The position numbers and the translations under genes were made by a program. A stretch of DNA of 64,000 nucleotides from Escarpia spicata (lineage: Eukaryota > Annelida > Polychaeta > Sabellida > Siboglinidae): assembly GCA_963995525.1 (NCBI GenBank), contig OZ023213.1, positions 22,346,278 to 22,410,277 of the forward strand, given 5' to 3'. Positions 13,792 through 24,700 of this stretch are shown piece after piece (the first letter of the stretch is position 1; every line of letters begins with the position of its first letter). Under the pieces are notes generated by a model that was not told the DNA's origin, did no database searches, and saw only the letters and a list, made by a program, of their open reading frames with translations.

Positions 13792-13899
13792 CTTTCACAC
13801 AAATCATTTATGGGTTTTCTCTATACATTTGTACAGTGGCAGTTATGAGAATTGGCCATATAGCTCCGTAACTACTAAATGTATTTGGACATAGTTTTG

Positions 13900-15480
13900 G
13901 ACACCCTAAATATGTACAGAAATAATAATTTTTCTGTATTGTATGTTTTTGGACACCTGTTATTGTTCATATAGATACAGTCCATAATCACTTTGTTTTC
14001 AGACAGCTGAGAATTTACTTATTTTTAAGTGTCTCAGTACACACGGTCGTTACCATAATCAATTTTATTGCTGCAAATCTTAACTGTACATTTATCTCAT
14101 GAAAGACACGTTCTTGCCAAATAATATTACATCTACCTTTCGTTGAATAATCTTTCTTTGTTGTACTTTGAAATTCCTGTTCTGGACGATGTACTGTGGT
14201 GCACCCACAAATGTAAGGAAAATCAGATACATTTAAACACTTCACTTGACCAACTCAAAAACCCACACCTTCAGGCTCTCAGAAACATGCCCCCCCTAAC
14301 TTTTTTGAATTTGGTGTGCTAGCAGACCTTTTTGGAATGGAGCCCGGTTACCATGCCCCCTAGACCTTTGGAATGTGCCCCAGTTTAGGTTACAATAAGC
14401 TGAAGTTACGATGGCACAGTGGCAACAACATTTCAACAGCACCCCGTCTTCCAATGCCATGATCCGACAGCGTGACAGCGGAGTCGTGCTGAAGGTCCGG
14501 CTCAGACCACAGAATATGAATTTTAGTTGGCTGCCAGTGTAGGTTTTAGTTGGCCGCCAGTGGGCCCCCCTAGACTACCCTCTCTGTATCTGCCCCTGTT
14601 CCCCCTTGGAGCTCTACAACAAATTCCATAGTCCTTAATTCAGGTTCACCAACTCACCAAAAACCTCAAATTGCACCCCAGAATACATCCCATTCTCTAC
14701 AGTATGTATTGGGGCTAATCCTATCTCCAGCCCCTTGTCAAAATATTGGGGGGCTTGGGGTGAGTCCCCTCCCCACTAGTTTTGGTATTAGGCTTAATGG
14801 TATGATGTCTCTTTCCTCTTTCCAAAGAGTACCCCCAAAATGACAAAATCTTCAACCAAATGAAGGTGATCATCAAATAGAAGAAGAAGAAGATACCAGG
14901 CTCTTATCTCAGTGCCAGATTAACTTTGTAGTACCCAATAGAGGGCGGAACTGGGAGGGATCAAATCGAAACTATCCGTCAGATGGCGCTATCGTGTATC
15001 ACGTGACAAGAGAAATGAGGTAGGTAGGTAGTCGAATGTCTGATGTTTGGCAGGAAGAAAATAATAGTAAATATTGTGCTGATCGATATGCATATGACAG
15101 TTAGACACCTTTTAGCATAATCATAATACTGCACTGTATTGATGTGCATTCGTCGCAAGCCGTGCTAGCTGTTATCAAGTCTATCGAACTTAACATAGTC
15201 GTAGACTAGTCATAGACATACTCACATAGTCACATAGATGATACTGATAGTCATAGATAGACTACTGACTGACTAGGTATTTGATTTGATATTACTGTCA
15301 TTAGTCATTAGACTAGTATGTTCTTCGCCGTATGCTTATTGTTGGTAACTCGTGTTATGTCATTAAACAGCTTTATTCGAGCAGATACATACGCATGCCA
15401 AATCGTCGTGCTTGATGATCATGTAGTAATCCCTTTTACCTTTACAGCTGTTCACAGCTAAACTGGGATTTGTGCAGTGC
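13900..15480. other. Intergenic, no gene recognised
   Basis: It contains a C-rich stretch with repeated TTTTAGTTGGC(T/C)GCCAGTG units near 14.52-14.57 kb and a CATAGA/ACTAG-rich low-complexity stretch near 15.19-15.31 kb. No exons or transposon proteins are visible. Confidence 0.5.
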
Positions 15481-15489
15481 GTAACGTCA

Positions 15490-17300
15490 GGGCAGTCGAA
15501 CAAAAGGGAAAAAATTGTGTAGAAGGTTGTTCAAATTAGTGACAGAAAAACAATGAAAACCAACAAAAAACAAACAAAAGCGCGGATAAAAACAAGTGGT
15601 GCACTATATACATAATTGTGTAGCTTTAAAGGATGTGGACGCCATGCAAGGGTTGCATTTCCCTGATGGCTGGCATGGCGACACACAGGAAGGCTGGCAG
15701 TGATGGCGTGATGTGTAGAACAGCAGATGGTGGTAGTCTGTTCCATATGGATGCTGCTCTGGGGTAGAATGCATATTTATATGCATTGATGGTTGGAATT
15801 ATTGTGTTGGTATATTTAACTGTGGATGGTCAATTCTGTTGGAGATATGTGGCGTGCTGGAAACATGGCGGAGGGCTGATGTTGACCATGTGGTAGTGGA
15901 TTTTGTAAAACATTGATACTTGCTGAATAAGGCGACGTGTGTGGAGCGAGTCCCAGTTGAGTTTGTTTATGAGTGGTTTAATATGTGTTTCCTTTCGGTA
16001 GTCGGAGAAGATGAATCTTGCAGCCTTTCTTTGGATTTGTTCTATACGGTTAATTTCTGTTGCTGTGTTGGGATTCCAGACTTCACTGGCATATTCAACT
16101 TGTGGTCGGACAAGGGTTTGGTAAGCTGTTTCTTTGACATTTTGTGAGCAAGGTGACAGTGTTCTTCTTATGAGTCCAAGTGTGCGGCTGGCTTTGGTGG
16201 TTATTTTGGTGCAGTGGTCATTCCATCTTAGGTCATGTGATATTGTGACTCCAAGGTAGCCGTGCTTTTGAACATGGTTTAGTGATTTTCCCAGTAATGT
16301 ATATTGATATAGTTTGGGGTTTCGTTTGCGTGTGATGGTGAGGACTGCACATTTCTTAACATTGAAATTCATTGACCACTTCTTAGTCCACGTTGTGAGG
16401 ATTTCTAAATCGTTTTGTAATATATGTTGATCATTTGTGTTATTTATTTCTCTGTATAGGATGCTGTCGTCTGCAAAGAGTTTGATTGTTGAATTTATTT
16501 GTTCCTTGATGTCGTTTATGTATAGAAGGAATAGGACCGGCCCCAGGACAGATCCCTGAGGAACTCCGGAAGTGACATTAGCCCAGGAAGAATGTGTGCC
16601 ATTGACTGAAACAGATTGTATACGGTGGGATAAGAAGCTATTGATCCAGCCAAGAGTGTTGTTTCGGATGCCGTAGTAGTTTAATTTATCTGATAGGTGG
16701 TGATGAGCAACTTTATCAAACGCTTTACTGAAGTCTAGTAAGATTACATCAGTCTGACTTTTTTTATTTAGTGTTTCTGACCAGTCATTAGTTGAGTTTA
16801 TGTGTTGTAGTTGAGAGGCAGTTCCTGAATCCATGTTGTTCATTAATAAGGATATTATGAGTGTTAAGATGTTTGGCGACATGACTTAGGATTATGTGTT
16901 CCATGATTTTACAGCACAAGCAGGTCAAGGATATGGGTCGGTAGTTGGAGGCGTCTGATTTTGGACCGCTCTTATGAATTGCTGTAACTAGTGCTTTGCG
17001 CCACTGTTTTGGGACTGTTGCTTGGTTATAGGATTGCTGGAATAGACATCTAAGAGCTGGAGCTAGTTCATTTGCAACAATTTTAAGGAAACGGGGTGAC
17101 ATTTCATCAGGACCGCATGCTTTTGATGGGCTTAGGCTAGATAATTGTTTGGCTATGCCGGCAGTTGTGATGTGTAAGTGAGGAATGGAGATGGACCTTT
17201 ACTGTGCATTTGTGTATGTGTCTGCTTATTAAATACGCTTTGGAAATGCTGTTTAGTTATAGTGTCCCGGGGAGAGTGAGTCAGTCCAAAGACAAAGTGC
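15490..17300 (-). mobile_element. LINE A: CR1/Jockey-type non-LTR retrotransposon relic
   Basis: This relic carries the reverse-transcriptase part of a non-LTR retrotransposon. Reading down the - strand: the MSPRFLKIVANELAPALRCL helix, NYRPISLTCLCCKIMEHII, NEQHGFR, DVILLDFSKAFDKVAHHHL, TSGVPQGSVLGPVLFLLYIN, the catalytic FADDSILYR box, HGYLGVTISHDLRWNDH and a C-terminal EYASEVWNPNT. The sequence then continues in another frame toward 15.5 kb. One frameshift lies between the HGFR and DFSKAFD blocks (about 16.79-16.88 kb). A second frameshift, plus a stop, lies upstream near 17.1 kb. No endonuclease domain is found, so the copy is 5'-truncated at about 17.3 kb. FADD replaces the common YADD. 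It is the best preserved LINE of the window but cannot be active. Confidence 0.93.
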
Positions 17301-18240
17301 CACTAGCTCGTCGGCTAGATGGCCGCATATCATGTTTCAAGTCTACACTAACGATATCTCTTAACACTTATATACAATAAGGGTGAAGCTAGCGTTGTTC
17401 TAGCATCACTGCACTGTCCCAACTGATATCCATTTCTTTTCTCTCTCCCTCGCAAGCCAAGAGTGGTGACTAGTACTGACTACGTCTACGTATGCCATCC
17501 TCGCAAGCCAGGGTTGTTTGCCATGCAAAACTAGCCCTAGCAGATCTCTTACGCGAAGTGCGGAAGTTAGCCGAGTCAAACTAGTAATTGACTTCGCCAG
17601 TCACGATTGCATCACTCGTGAGAACATAAATACCCGCCCCAACTTGAAGATGGATAAACGACTTCTGGGTATCCCAATATATAATGACCCATTTGCCCAT
17701 TAGCATGAGCAGCTGAGCGATATTGTGTATTCGAATAATTGCTTCTACTTCCTAAACATTGCATGGAACACGAGCCATGGTTGTTTGAAATTAGTTTTAT
17801 TATGACCACCTGACCTGCCGAGATCCACTGATCTAGTGAGCGATTTCATAGGCTGAGCTTAAATTCAGAGTTTCACAAAGCGATCAGCCAGGGGGTACTG
17901 CTGGCTGGCACTGACGTAATCAGCAGCAGCGACCCCTGGCACGCGAGGATGACGTACGCTACCCCTGGCAGATGTGTACGGAATTGTGCCCTGGCAGACG
18001 TGTGGAAGTTAGCTGAATCAACCTCTTATTTGACTTTGCTGGTCATGATTGTACCACGCGAGAACAGTGCAGACACCCACCCACCCTGGAGCAGTCACAC
18101 AAAATCACAAAGATACGAGTCAGAGTGCACCTACTTTTTGACATGTAACTTTTTTGTACTTTGTTTCCTAACATTGCACGGTTTGTTTATTTTAAAATAA
18201 TTGAATTCCACACAGGAAGGTTCTATATATTCTTTAAATT
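17300..18240 (+). repeat. Direct duplication of about 240 bp (17.54-17.79 and 17.99-18.20 kb)
   Basis: Two related blocks about 455 bp apart in the same orientation. Shared segments include GCGGAAGTTAGCCGAGTCAA/GTGGAAGTTAGCTGAATCAA, TTGACTTCGCCAGTCACGAT/TTGACTTTGCTGGTCATGAT and CTTCCTAAACATTGCATGG/TTTCCTAACATTGCACGG. No gene is recognised here. The pair sits between LINE A and LINE B. Confidence 0.65.
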
Positions 18241-20100
18241 AAACATGTGAAATGTGATACGGTGTGTCTGGATGGGCTTGCTGATGAATGAAATTTATTC
18301 AACATAGGTTTTCAATTGATAAAAAAGTCTTGTATGCGCCATGAAGTTGGCCTATTGACAGATCCGAATATCTCTTTTCTGAATAACATGCAAGGGTTGT
18401 ATACAAGCCCAAAATTTCACAACATTAATTTCAATACGGCATGATGAGAGTACAGTATAATGAAGGCTTATTCAATAAATGTTTCACCCTATTCATTACA
18501 GATACATTTTTTTAGATTTTACCTTTTATGTGGCTAATGTTTTCATTCCAATTTAAATGAGAATCAATGTGTACATCAAGAAATTTAGTAACTCAGACTC
18601 TATTAATGTTCTTACCATTGATACTGACCAAGTGGTTGTTTTTACTTTGTATATTACTAAAAATCAAAAAAAATAGTTTTGGCTATATTTAACTATATTT
18701 AACTTGTTCATTAACTTGAAACCATCTGTATAATTTATCTAATTCTGTTGAGACTGTTTCACACACTTGTGACAGGTTATCACCTGAGTAAAAGAAATTA
18801 GTATCACCAGCAAAGCCAATTGATTTAATTAACAATGACACTTTACACATATCATTAATATTTATATATATATATATATATGATACACAACGCAGAACCC
18901 AATATAGATCCCTGTGGAATCCCACATGTAATATTAATTCATTCTGAAGTTGTGTAATTAATACAAACATATTGGCTTATATTTTTAAGATAACTACAGA
19001 TCCACATATTAACTATTCCTCTTATTCCATAAAGCTCAAGTTTGTTAATGAGAATGTTGTGATCCACCGTAACAAACGCCTTTTTCAGGCCAATGAAGAC
19101 ACCAACAGTAGAATTACAATCACCAATAGAAGTAGTTATTTCTTCCATGAGTTCCACTAATGCCAGAGATGTTGACATATTTTTCCTAAACCCATATTGG
19201 CTTTCATACAATATTTGTTTGTCATCTATAAATGACATCATCCTCTCGTGGAAGATCTTTTCTAGGATTTTTGAAAACTGAGATAATATAGATATAAGTC
19301 TGTAGTTATAGTTAATATCGCCATTCTTGAATAACAGGATGACTAGCAATTTTCATACCATCTGGGAAAATTCCAATCTGTAATGGGGTATTAAAAATAT
19401 GTGCTAGGGGTTATACTAGATACGGTATTAGTTGTTTAACTAGGCACATGTCATTATCATCATTGATCTTTAGATTTCTTGTCTTTTGTTTTATTCACCA
19501 ATGATTTTGTCTTCAGTAACAGGTTTTAGAAACAAAGTATCTTCAACCAAATCAGATAAATAACTTGTAAACATATCATCACTGTTTGGAATATAATTTG
19601 CCAAAGATGGCCCTATATTTACCAACAAATTATTCAGACTATTAGCAATATTTTTGCTACCTGTGACTGTGGCTCCATTGTTATTAAATTCAGTGGGATA
19701 TTTTGTTCCTTTAGTTTTTTGTTGGGCTATTTATAATTTTCCATGTTTCTTTTATGTTTCCTTGTTTTTTCCAGAAGTTCTGTAAAGTGTTGTTTCTCAC
19801 AGTGCCTTGGTATGTCTGTCAGTTTGTTCTTGTATTTGTTTGTATTTTTCTTTATTAGCAATTGACCTTTTCTTCAGGAACTGTTTATACAGTTGATTTT
19901 TTTCTTGCATGCATTTATTGAAGAATTGGTCATCCATGACTTGTCTGGCGTTTCGTTAACAGTTTTCTATTTAATGATAGGACATGTTGTATTGTATAAT
20001 TTTGTCAATTTTTCACTAAATGTATGGTACATACTATTTATATCTTCACTTTGTAGAATTTCATTCCAATTAGTTTAGGATGGTACATAAGTTTACAAAT
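18240..20100 (-). mobile_element. LINE B: degenerate Jockey-type LINE
   Basis: On the - strand the order is linker region (KSWMTNSSINACKKKINCIN), ITEDKIIG-like spacer, NYRLISILSQFSKILEKIF, ESQYGFRKNMSTSLALVELM, GVFIGLKKAFVTVDHNILIN, a broken IPQGSILG block, the catalytic box decayed to FAGDTNFFYSG, and KFLDVHIDSHLNWNENISHI. Several frames and stops are needed. The second aspartate position of the catalytic box is intact but the first is G, so the enzyme would be dead even apart from the stops. It belongs to the same broad family as the copies at 36.8 and 39.3 kb. Confidence 0.88.
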
Positions 20101-20109
20101 TCTTTGTTA

Positions 20110-20345
20110 GTTAATATCCTCAAACAGCATTCATTCGAAAACTTCCAATATAAAACCATATGACAATATCCTTAGCGCATAGCAGCATGCCCTTAGCAAA
20201 TATCCACCACTGTCTGCAGCAAGGTACTCATTCATACAGCTGAGTGAACTGGAGCAAAGTAGAGTGGCCGAACTTGCCCAAGGTTCGACACTGCAGGACA
20301 GGATTCAAACTCGGGTCACTGAGCTACTGCACAGCCTGCACTCCA
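20110..20345 (-). repeat. SINE-like repeat with B-box-like sequence
   Basis: On the - strand TAGCTCAGTG then GAGTTTGAATCCTG resembles a tRNA-type promoter B box, followed by the CTTGGGCAAG and CAGCTGTATGAATGAGTACC segments that recur in animal SINEs. The A and B box spacing is abnormally short, so a truncated tRNA-derived SINE is only a likely reading. Confidence 0.4.
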
Positions 20346-20499
20346 CGTCAGTGACAGCCATAATTGGCCAGTTTAGTTTTTTCAATGACAAACCAGTATC
20401 ATTTGATTTGTTTCAGTTGTGCCAATGGTAGTTATTGATGTGGGCCCATAGACTTGGAACTGTTAGTTAATCTAGTGGCCGGCTAACCCCCTCTAAATT

Positions 20500-21180
20500 C
20501 AACCAGTCTTGATCATCATTGTGCAGCCGTAGTGTCCTGTGGTTGGGCGAAGGCCTCACATGTTGTTTCCAAATCTGCCTGTCTTGTGCTATCCTCTGCC
20601 AGATGGTGCCCTTCCAGTACTCGTCTAGTTCGTCTCTCCACCGTCTCGCCGGTCTTCCTCTAGATCGTTTCCCTTCATAAGGTCTCCAGGTAGTGATACG
20701 CGATGTCCATCGGTTATCTCGTAGTCTGCTGAAGTGCCCTGCTCAGGTCCACTTCTGTCTTCTGCTTTGTTCTATCAGTCTATCTCTCTTACCCAGATGT
20801 TTGTTTTTCTCTCCCAATATGCGATGTTTTTATATACTTCTTTACATCTTTGTTCATGCGGCTGCTAGCTTGTTCTTTGCCTGGTTAGTGGGTGTCCATG
20901 TTTACACACCGTATGTTATTGCTGGACGTACGCATGAGTTGTAGTCTTGTTTCTTCAAACAGGTTCAAAGTTACCCTTGAAGGGTACGCTGGCCGTGATT
21001 CTTCTTTGAATCTCCTTGTCTTGCTCTTTTGTCTCTGATGCTGAATTGCTGTCTCAGATAGACGTAGTTTTCAACGTTCTCTATGTGCGAGGTGTATGTA
21101 TATATTGGTGTGTCGTTTTCTGGCATCACTTTTGTCTTCGAAATAGACTTGGAACTATTAGTTAATCTAGTGGCCAACTG
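20500..21180 (-). mobile_element. LINE C: 3' end of an endonuclease-reverse transcriptase element
   Basis: The - strand encodes the thumb and C-terminal tail typical of such LINEs: KTKVMPENDTPIYTYTSHIE, the NVENYVYLRQQFS block (usual form YLGQ), LTYGVNTWT-like residues near 20.9 kb, and the tail GKRSRGRPARRWRDELDEYW ending in a WQRIAQDRQIWKQH segment. Frames shift several times and the catalytic RT domain is absent, so this is a 5'-truncated relic. A flanking motif ACCCCCTCTAAATT(C) recurs at its ends and at 30.72 kb. Confidence 0.85.
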
Positions 21181-21540
21181 ACCCCCTCTAAATTCAACCA
21201 GTCTTCTCAGTTGTCATTGCCTGTCTTGGTCAGTCGTCTGCCAGTCTTGAAGACAGGCAGACTGGTTTCTGCCTAAGCCTCTGCAGATGCACTAAAGCAC
21301 CCAATGACACTTGTATATTACAAAAGTATCCAGAACATGACCCCCACCTCCATGTATCAAAGTTGATGGGTGGATATGGGTGGTTGGGAAAGTGGGCAGA
21401 TCAGATGTTTACAGCCGGTTGGGGCTTAAAGAGTTAAATTGTCAGTTGAATTGTTGAAATGGGTATCACTTAAGGTCAAGAGTGTGCTATTGTGGTAACT
21501 ACTTGGTTTGTTGTTCAGGTGTAAGCAAGTTGTGGTTTCT

Positions 21541-21592
21541 TTTAACAGGTAAACTGCAGCTGGAAACAGACAGGTCTGATTGTTGACAAGCC
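21541..21592 (+). promoter_or_regulatory. RABGEF1 5' UTR, splice acceptor and start context
   Basis: TTCTTTTAACAG at 21537-21548 or the CTGCAG ending at 21559 looks like an acceptor, so an upstream non-coding exon is likely; it was not located. An in-frame TGA at 21584-21586, two codons before the ATG at 21593, fixes the start. Confidence 0.55.
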
Positions 21593-21777
21593 ATGGCAGC
21601 CATGACATCAAGAAGCAAGAAGTCTATCCGCTTTGAGGAGTCAGACTTGCTGTGCAAGAATGGCTGTGGTTTCTATGGCAACCCATCATGGCAGGGGTTT
21701 TGCTCGAAGTGCTGGCGTGATGTATACCAGAATGCAAAGCAAGCGCAAGTCCGAGCTGATGAACAGAAACACAAACG
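21593..21777 (+). CDS. rabgef1: RABGEF1 coding exon 1: A20 zinc finger
   Basis: The ATG at 21593 is preceded in frame by TGA. The exon covers 61 codons plus two bases (CG) and the donor GTAACA. It contains [14 protein letters not shown] and [11 protein letters not shown], the A20-type zinc finger that binds ubiquitin. Confidence 0.97.
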
Positions 21778-24700
21778 GTAACATTGATTTTCGTTCAGTT
21801 ACACAAACTCAAGTTCTGTCAACTAGGTAAATGTTATTATTGCAAAGCAAGCAAGAACACGAAACCAACATTGTCATGTGATCAATCAGAGCGGTTGTAT
21901 ATTTTCTTACCCCAAAATCAGGCAACTAATTACTTAGTAAATGGGCCTTAAAGCTAAATGTTCAAAGTTCTGATTTTACCTCTTTTATGTTCAATATATA
22001 GTAAGTGGATAGTTTAAATAATATCTGCAGTCACTGTGATGACCTCTAGGTTTCGGATAATCCGTATATTATTAATAAAGTTCAAAAGATCATGTCAGAA
22101 TCATGAATGTTGAGTCTATCAACATCAGCATTCAATGGCGCACATTTCAAGATCCAAAATGACGGAAAACAGTATCAGAAACTATCCTTTTTAATGTAGG
22201 ATGTCCACCATAGAATTGGAAGTCACTCATGGCTATAGATAGAACAATCATATCAGGCATGAAGCAATATTAGACAGGACATGACTCAGTATATAAGTAG
22301 AGTTGTATGGCGATAGATGCATGCGAGTTGGTGTCGGAGAAGGACCGTGGCAACCATAACAGTTTCCTCCACATGTACATGTGTATGGACATAAGGCCCT
22401 TCTCGTAGCAGGAACATCTTGCATCCGCAAATGGCCAGCTCTTCCAGGGCATTCACTGTTCGGGGCAGGGCAGTCCAGGAAGGCATCCAACCAAGTTCAG
22501 ACTCAACCCATCCCAGGAGCCTAAGCTCGACAAAATATGTTAGGCCACGAGAGATTGCCCCAACACGTATCGAGCTTGACAGGTCGCTCTCTTGGCATAT
22601 TCTATCAAGGCTGCCTTGGTTGTCGATTGGTACTCGAAGATGCGAGATGAATGAGTGATTATCTGCTGGCATGCTTGGCAGACCTGGTGTGGAAGTACTC
22701 GGTACTCATGTATTCGAGTACATTTTTGATGTACTCATACTCATAAAACTTATGGGTCATTGACTCGTACTCATACTCATTGTAGACAGATTTTACGAAT
22801 ACATTACATCTGAGTACTTTCTCAATATATACTACGGAAAATAAATTTATTTGTAGTTATAAAATGAAACTTTCCTGAAGTATATAAATGTTCAACTATT
22901 TTTAAGTACTTTGTTATTTCTGATAGAATATCACCTTACCATTCCTACACATAGTACACCCTCATTCTCTGATAATCATGACCATGATACCAGTGCATTG
23001 TTTTTGAGGCAAGCGATAGCTATCGCTCATCTAGGGAGCGATTTATCGGTCGCGCTAATTGTCATTATCGCTCGCGTCACCAGACATGCTGCATGTGGTG
23101 CCCTCTAGCGGCATAACAGGCACCCATTTGTTTGAAAGAAAGTCTGTTCTTGTCATGTAAATTATCGTTGGCGCGCAGTTGCAGACGTTTCCAGAGCCAT
23201 GATTTGGAGTTTGCTTATTGCTCAACTGGATTCTTGTTGTTGTTTGACAGTCACAGATCATTAATCAGATGCAATTTTCCGCACCGGGTAGCAGTGAAAT
23301 CGAAACCGCGAAACAACTTAATCATCAGCGTTGTTACACTGCTGTCATTTTCTGTTACATCATCGCTAGTACTGCCTGTCTCAAATGTTTTATCAGCATG
23401 CAACTGGTTTTTTGAAACGTGAAGCACTGTAATACCCAGACATGGTAACAGGCAGCATCTTTTCCCAGTCAGAAACACCCTGTTAAGCAAACAATAATTG
23501 TAGGCTATTAGTTCAGGCCATAAACCTGTTTGTTTAATTAAGTCACCAGGATGTCCATAAATAGCCAATTAGCAGTTAACTCACCAGTTAGACAGGAATG
23601 CCTTTAATGTAGTCTGGAGACCATGCCACTGGGCACTGGCTGACAGTGCTAACTGCTAAGAACAAAAACTGCCAGTCTTCCTATGAAGAACTAAGCTGGC
23701 TTAAGTCAGACTGCCTCCTACACTAGTATAATCCAGTGCCAGCAGCCTGGCTAAAAAGTCCAAAAAAGATTTTGAGCCTGATATATATATATATATAGAG
23801 TATAGTGAAACGAGGAAGCTCTCAATGACATTGACATCCTCTGAAGATAGTGTAAGAGGCATTTCCATCAGGTGGCATAACGCGGTTGTGAGCTATGGCT
23901 TGTGTTTCACTTTCCATACGCTGATTTCGTCCCCCTGCCGGTAATGAAGGATGTGTTGTCGGATCCTGTGACGGCATGGGATGTGGGAAGAGTGTGTACC
24001 TTGACAGGAGACATGGTATTGCAGATGTCGTGGATGGAAATATATCTAAACTTCTTGCCCATTTCAAACAACACCCACGATCCCCCGTACAACGATGTCA
24101 GTGTCGTTTGCAATGATCAATATGCGCTTGTAGCCTTGTGACACTGCATTTATCGCATGCAATATAACTTTTGTATCAGACTCTTCATGGTTCTATGGAC
24201 TAAGATGATAGTCCATTCGAATCACTTGAGACTGCAAGTGCTTCTTCACTAAAGCTGCATGCTGTTTCTTTCCCTCTTGATTGGCACACGAGATACTTTG
24301 GACGACTTCCTCTGACATGGCCTCTTTGGTGTTGAGAATTGTAACCTCGTCATTGTCCTCATCAAAGCAATTCCCCATCTCTTGGAATGCTGCTAAGAGT
24401 TCCTTGATGTGTGCCAGAGAGAGAATGGGAGCAGTAATCTGATAGGAATTGAATTGATGGGAATGGGAAGACGCCGAAAAACTAGAAGTAGAACAGCTAT
24501 CAGTGCAACAAAATCAATAAGGTGGAACTGTTAGTCGAGTCAGTCTTCAACGAGGAGAAGGTTGCTGTTACATCTTGCGGTGAAAACGTCCTCCAGAATC
24601 CTGCACCATGCAATGATGACCATGTGATTCGAATGGAGTATCCTCTCATTCATACAACTACAAAGAGAGTTATGTTGCATGCGGCAAATGCAGTGTCACA

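Larger units (their letters stand above)
8070..13900 (+). other. YPEL 3' flank, possible long 3' UTR
   Basis: No coding family is recognisable. By eye the + strand is rich in T and G and poor in recognisable transposons from about 9.7 to 13.8 kb. The first clean AATAAA I noticed downstream of the stop is at 13786-13791. A long 3' UTR or a non-coding transcript would fit, but nothing proves transcription. A dispersed repeat copy sits at about 8.93-9.21 kb. Confidence 0.3.
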
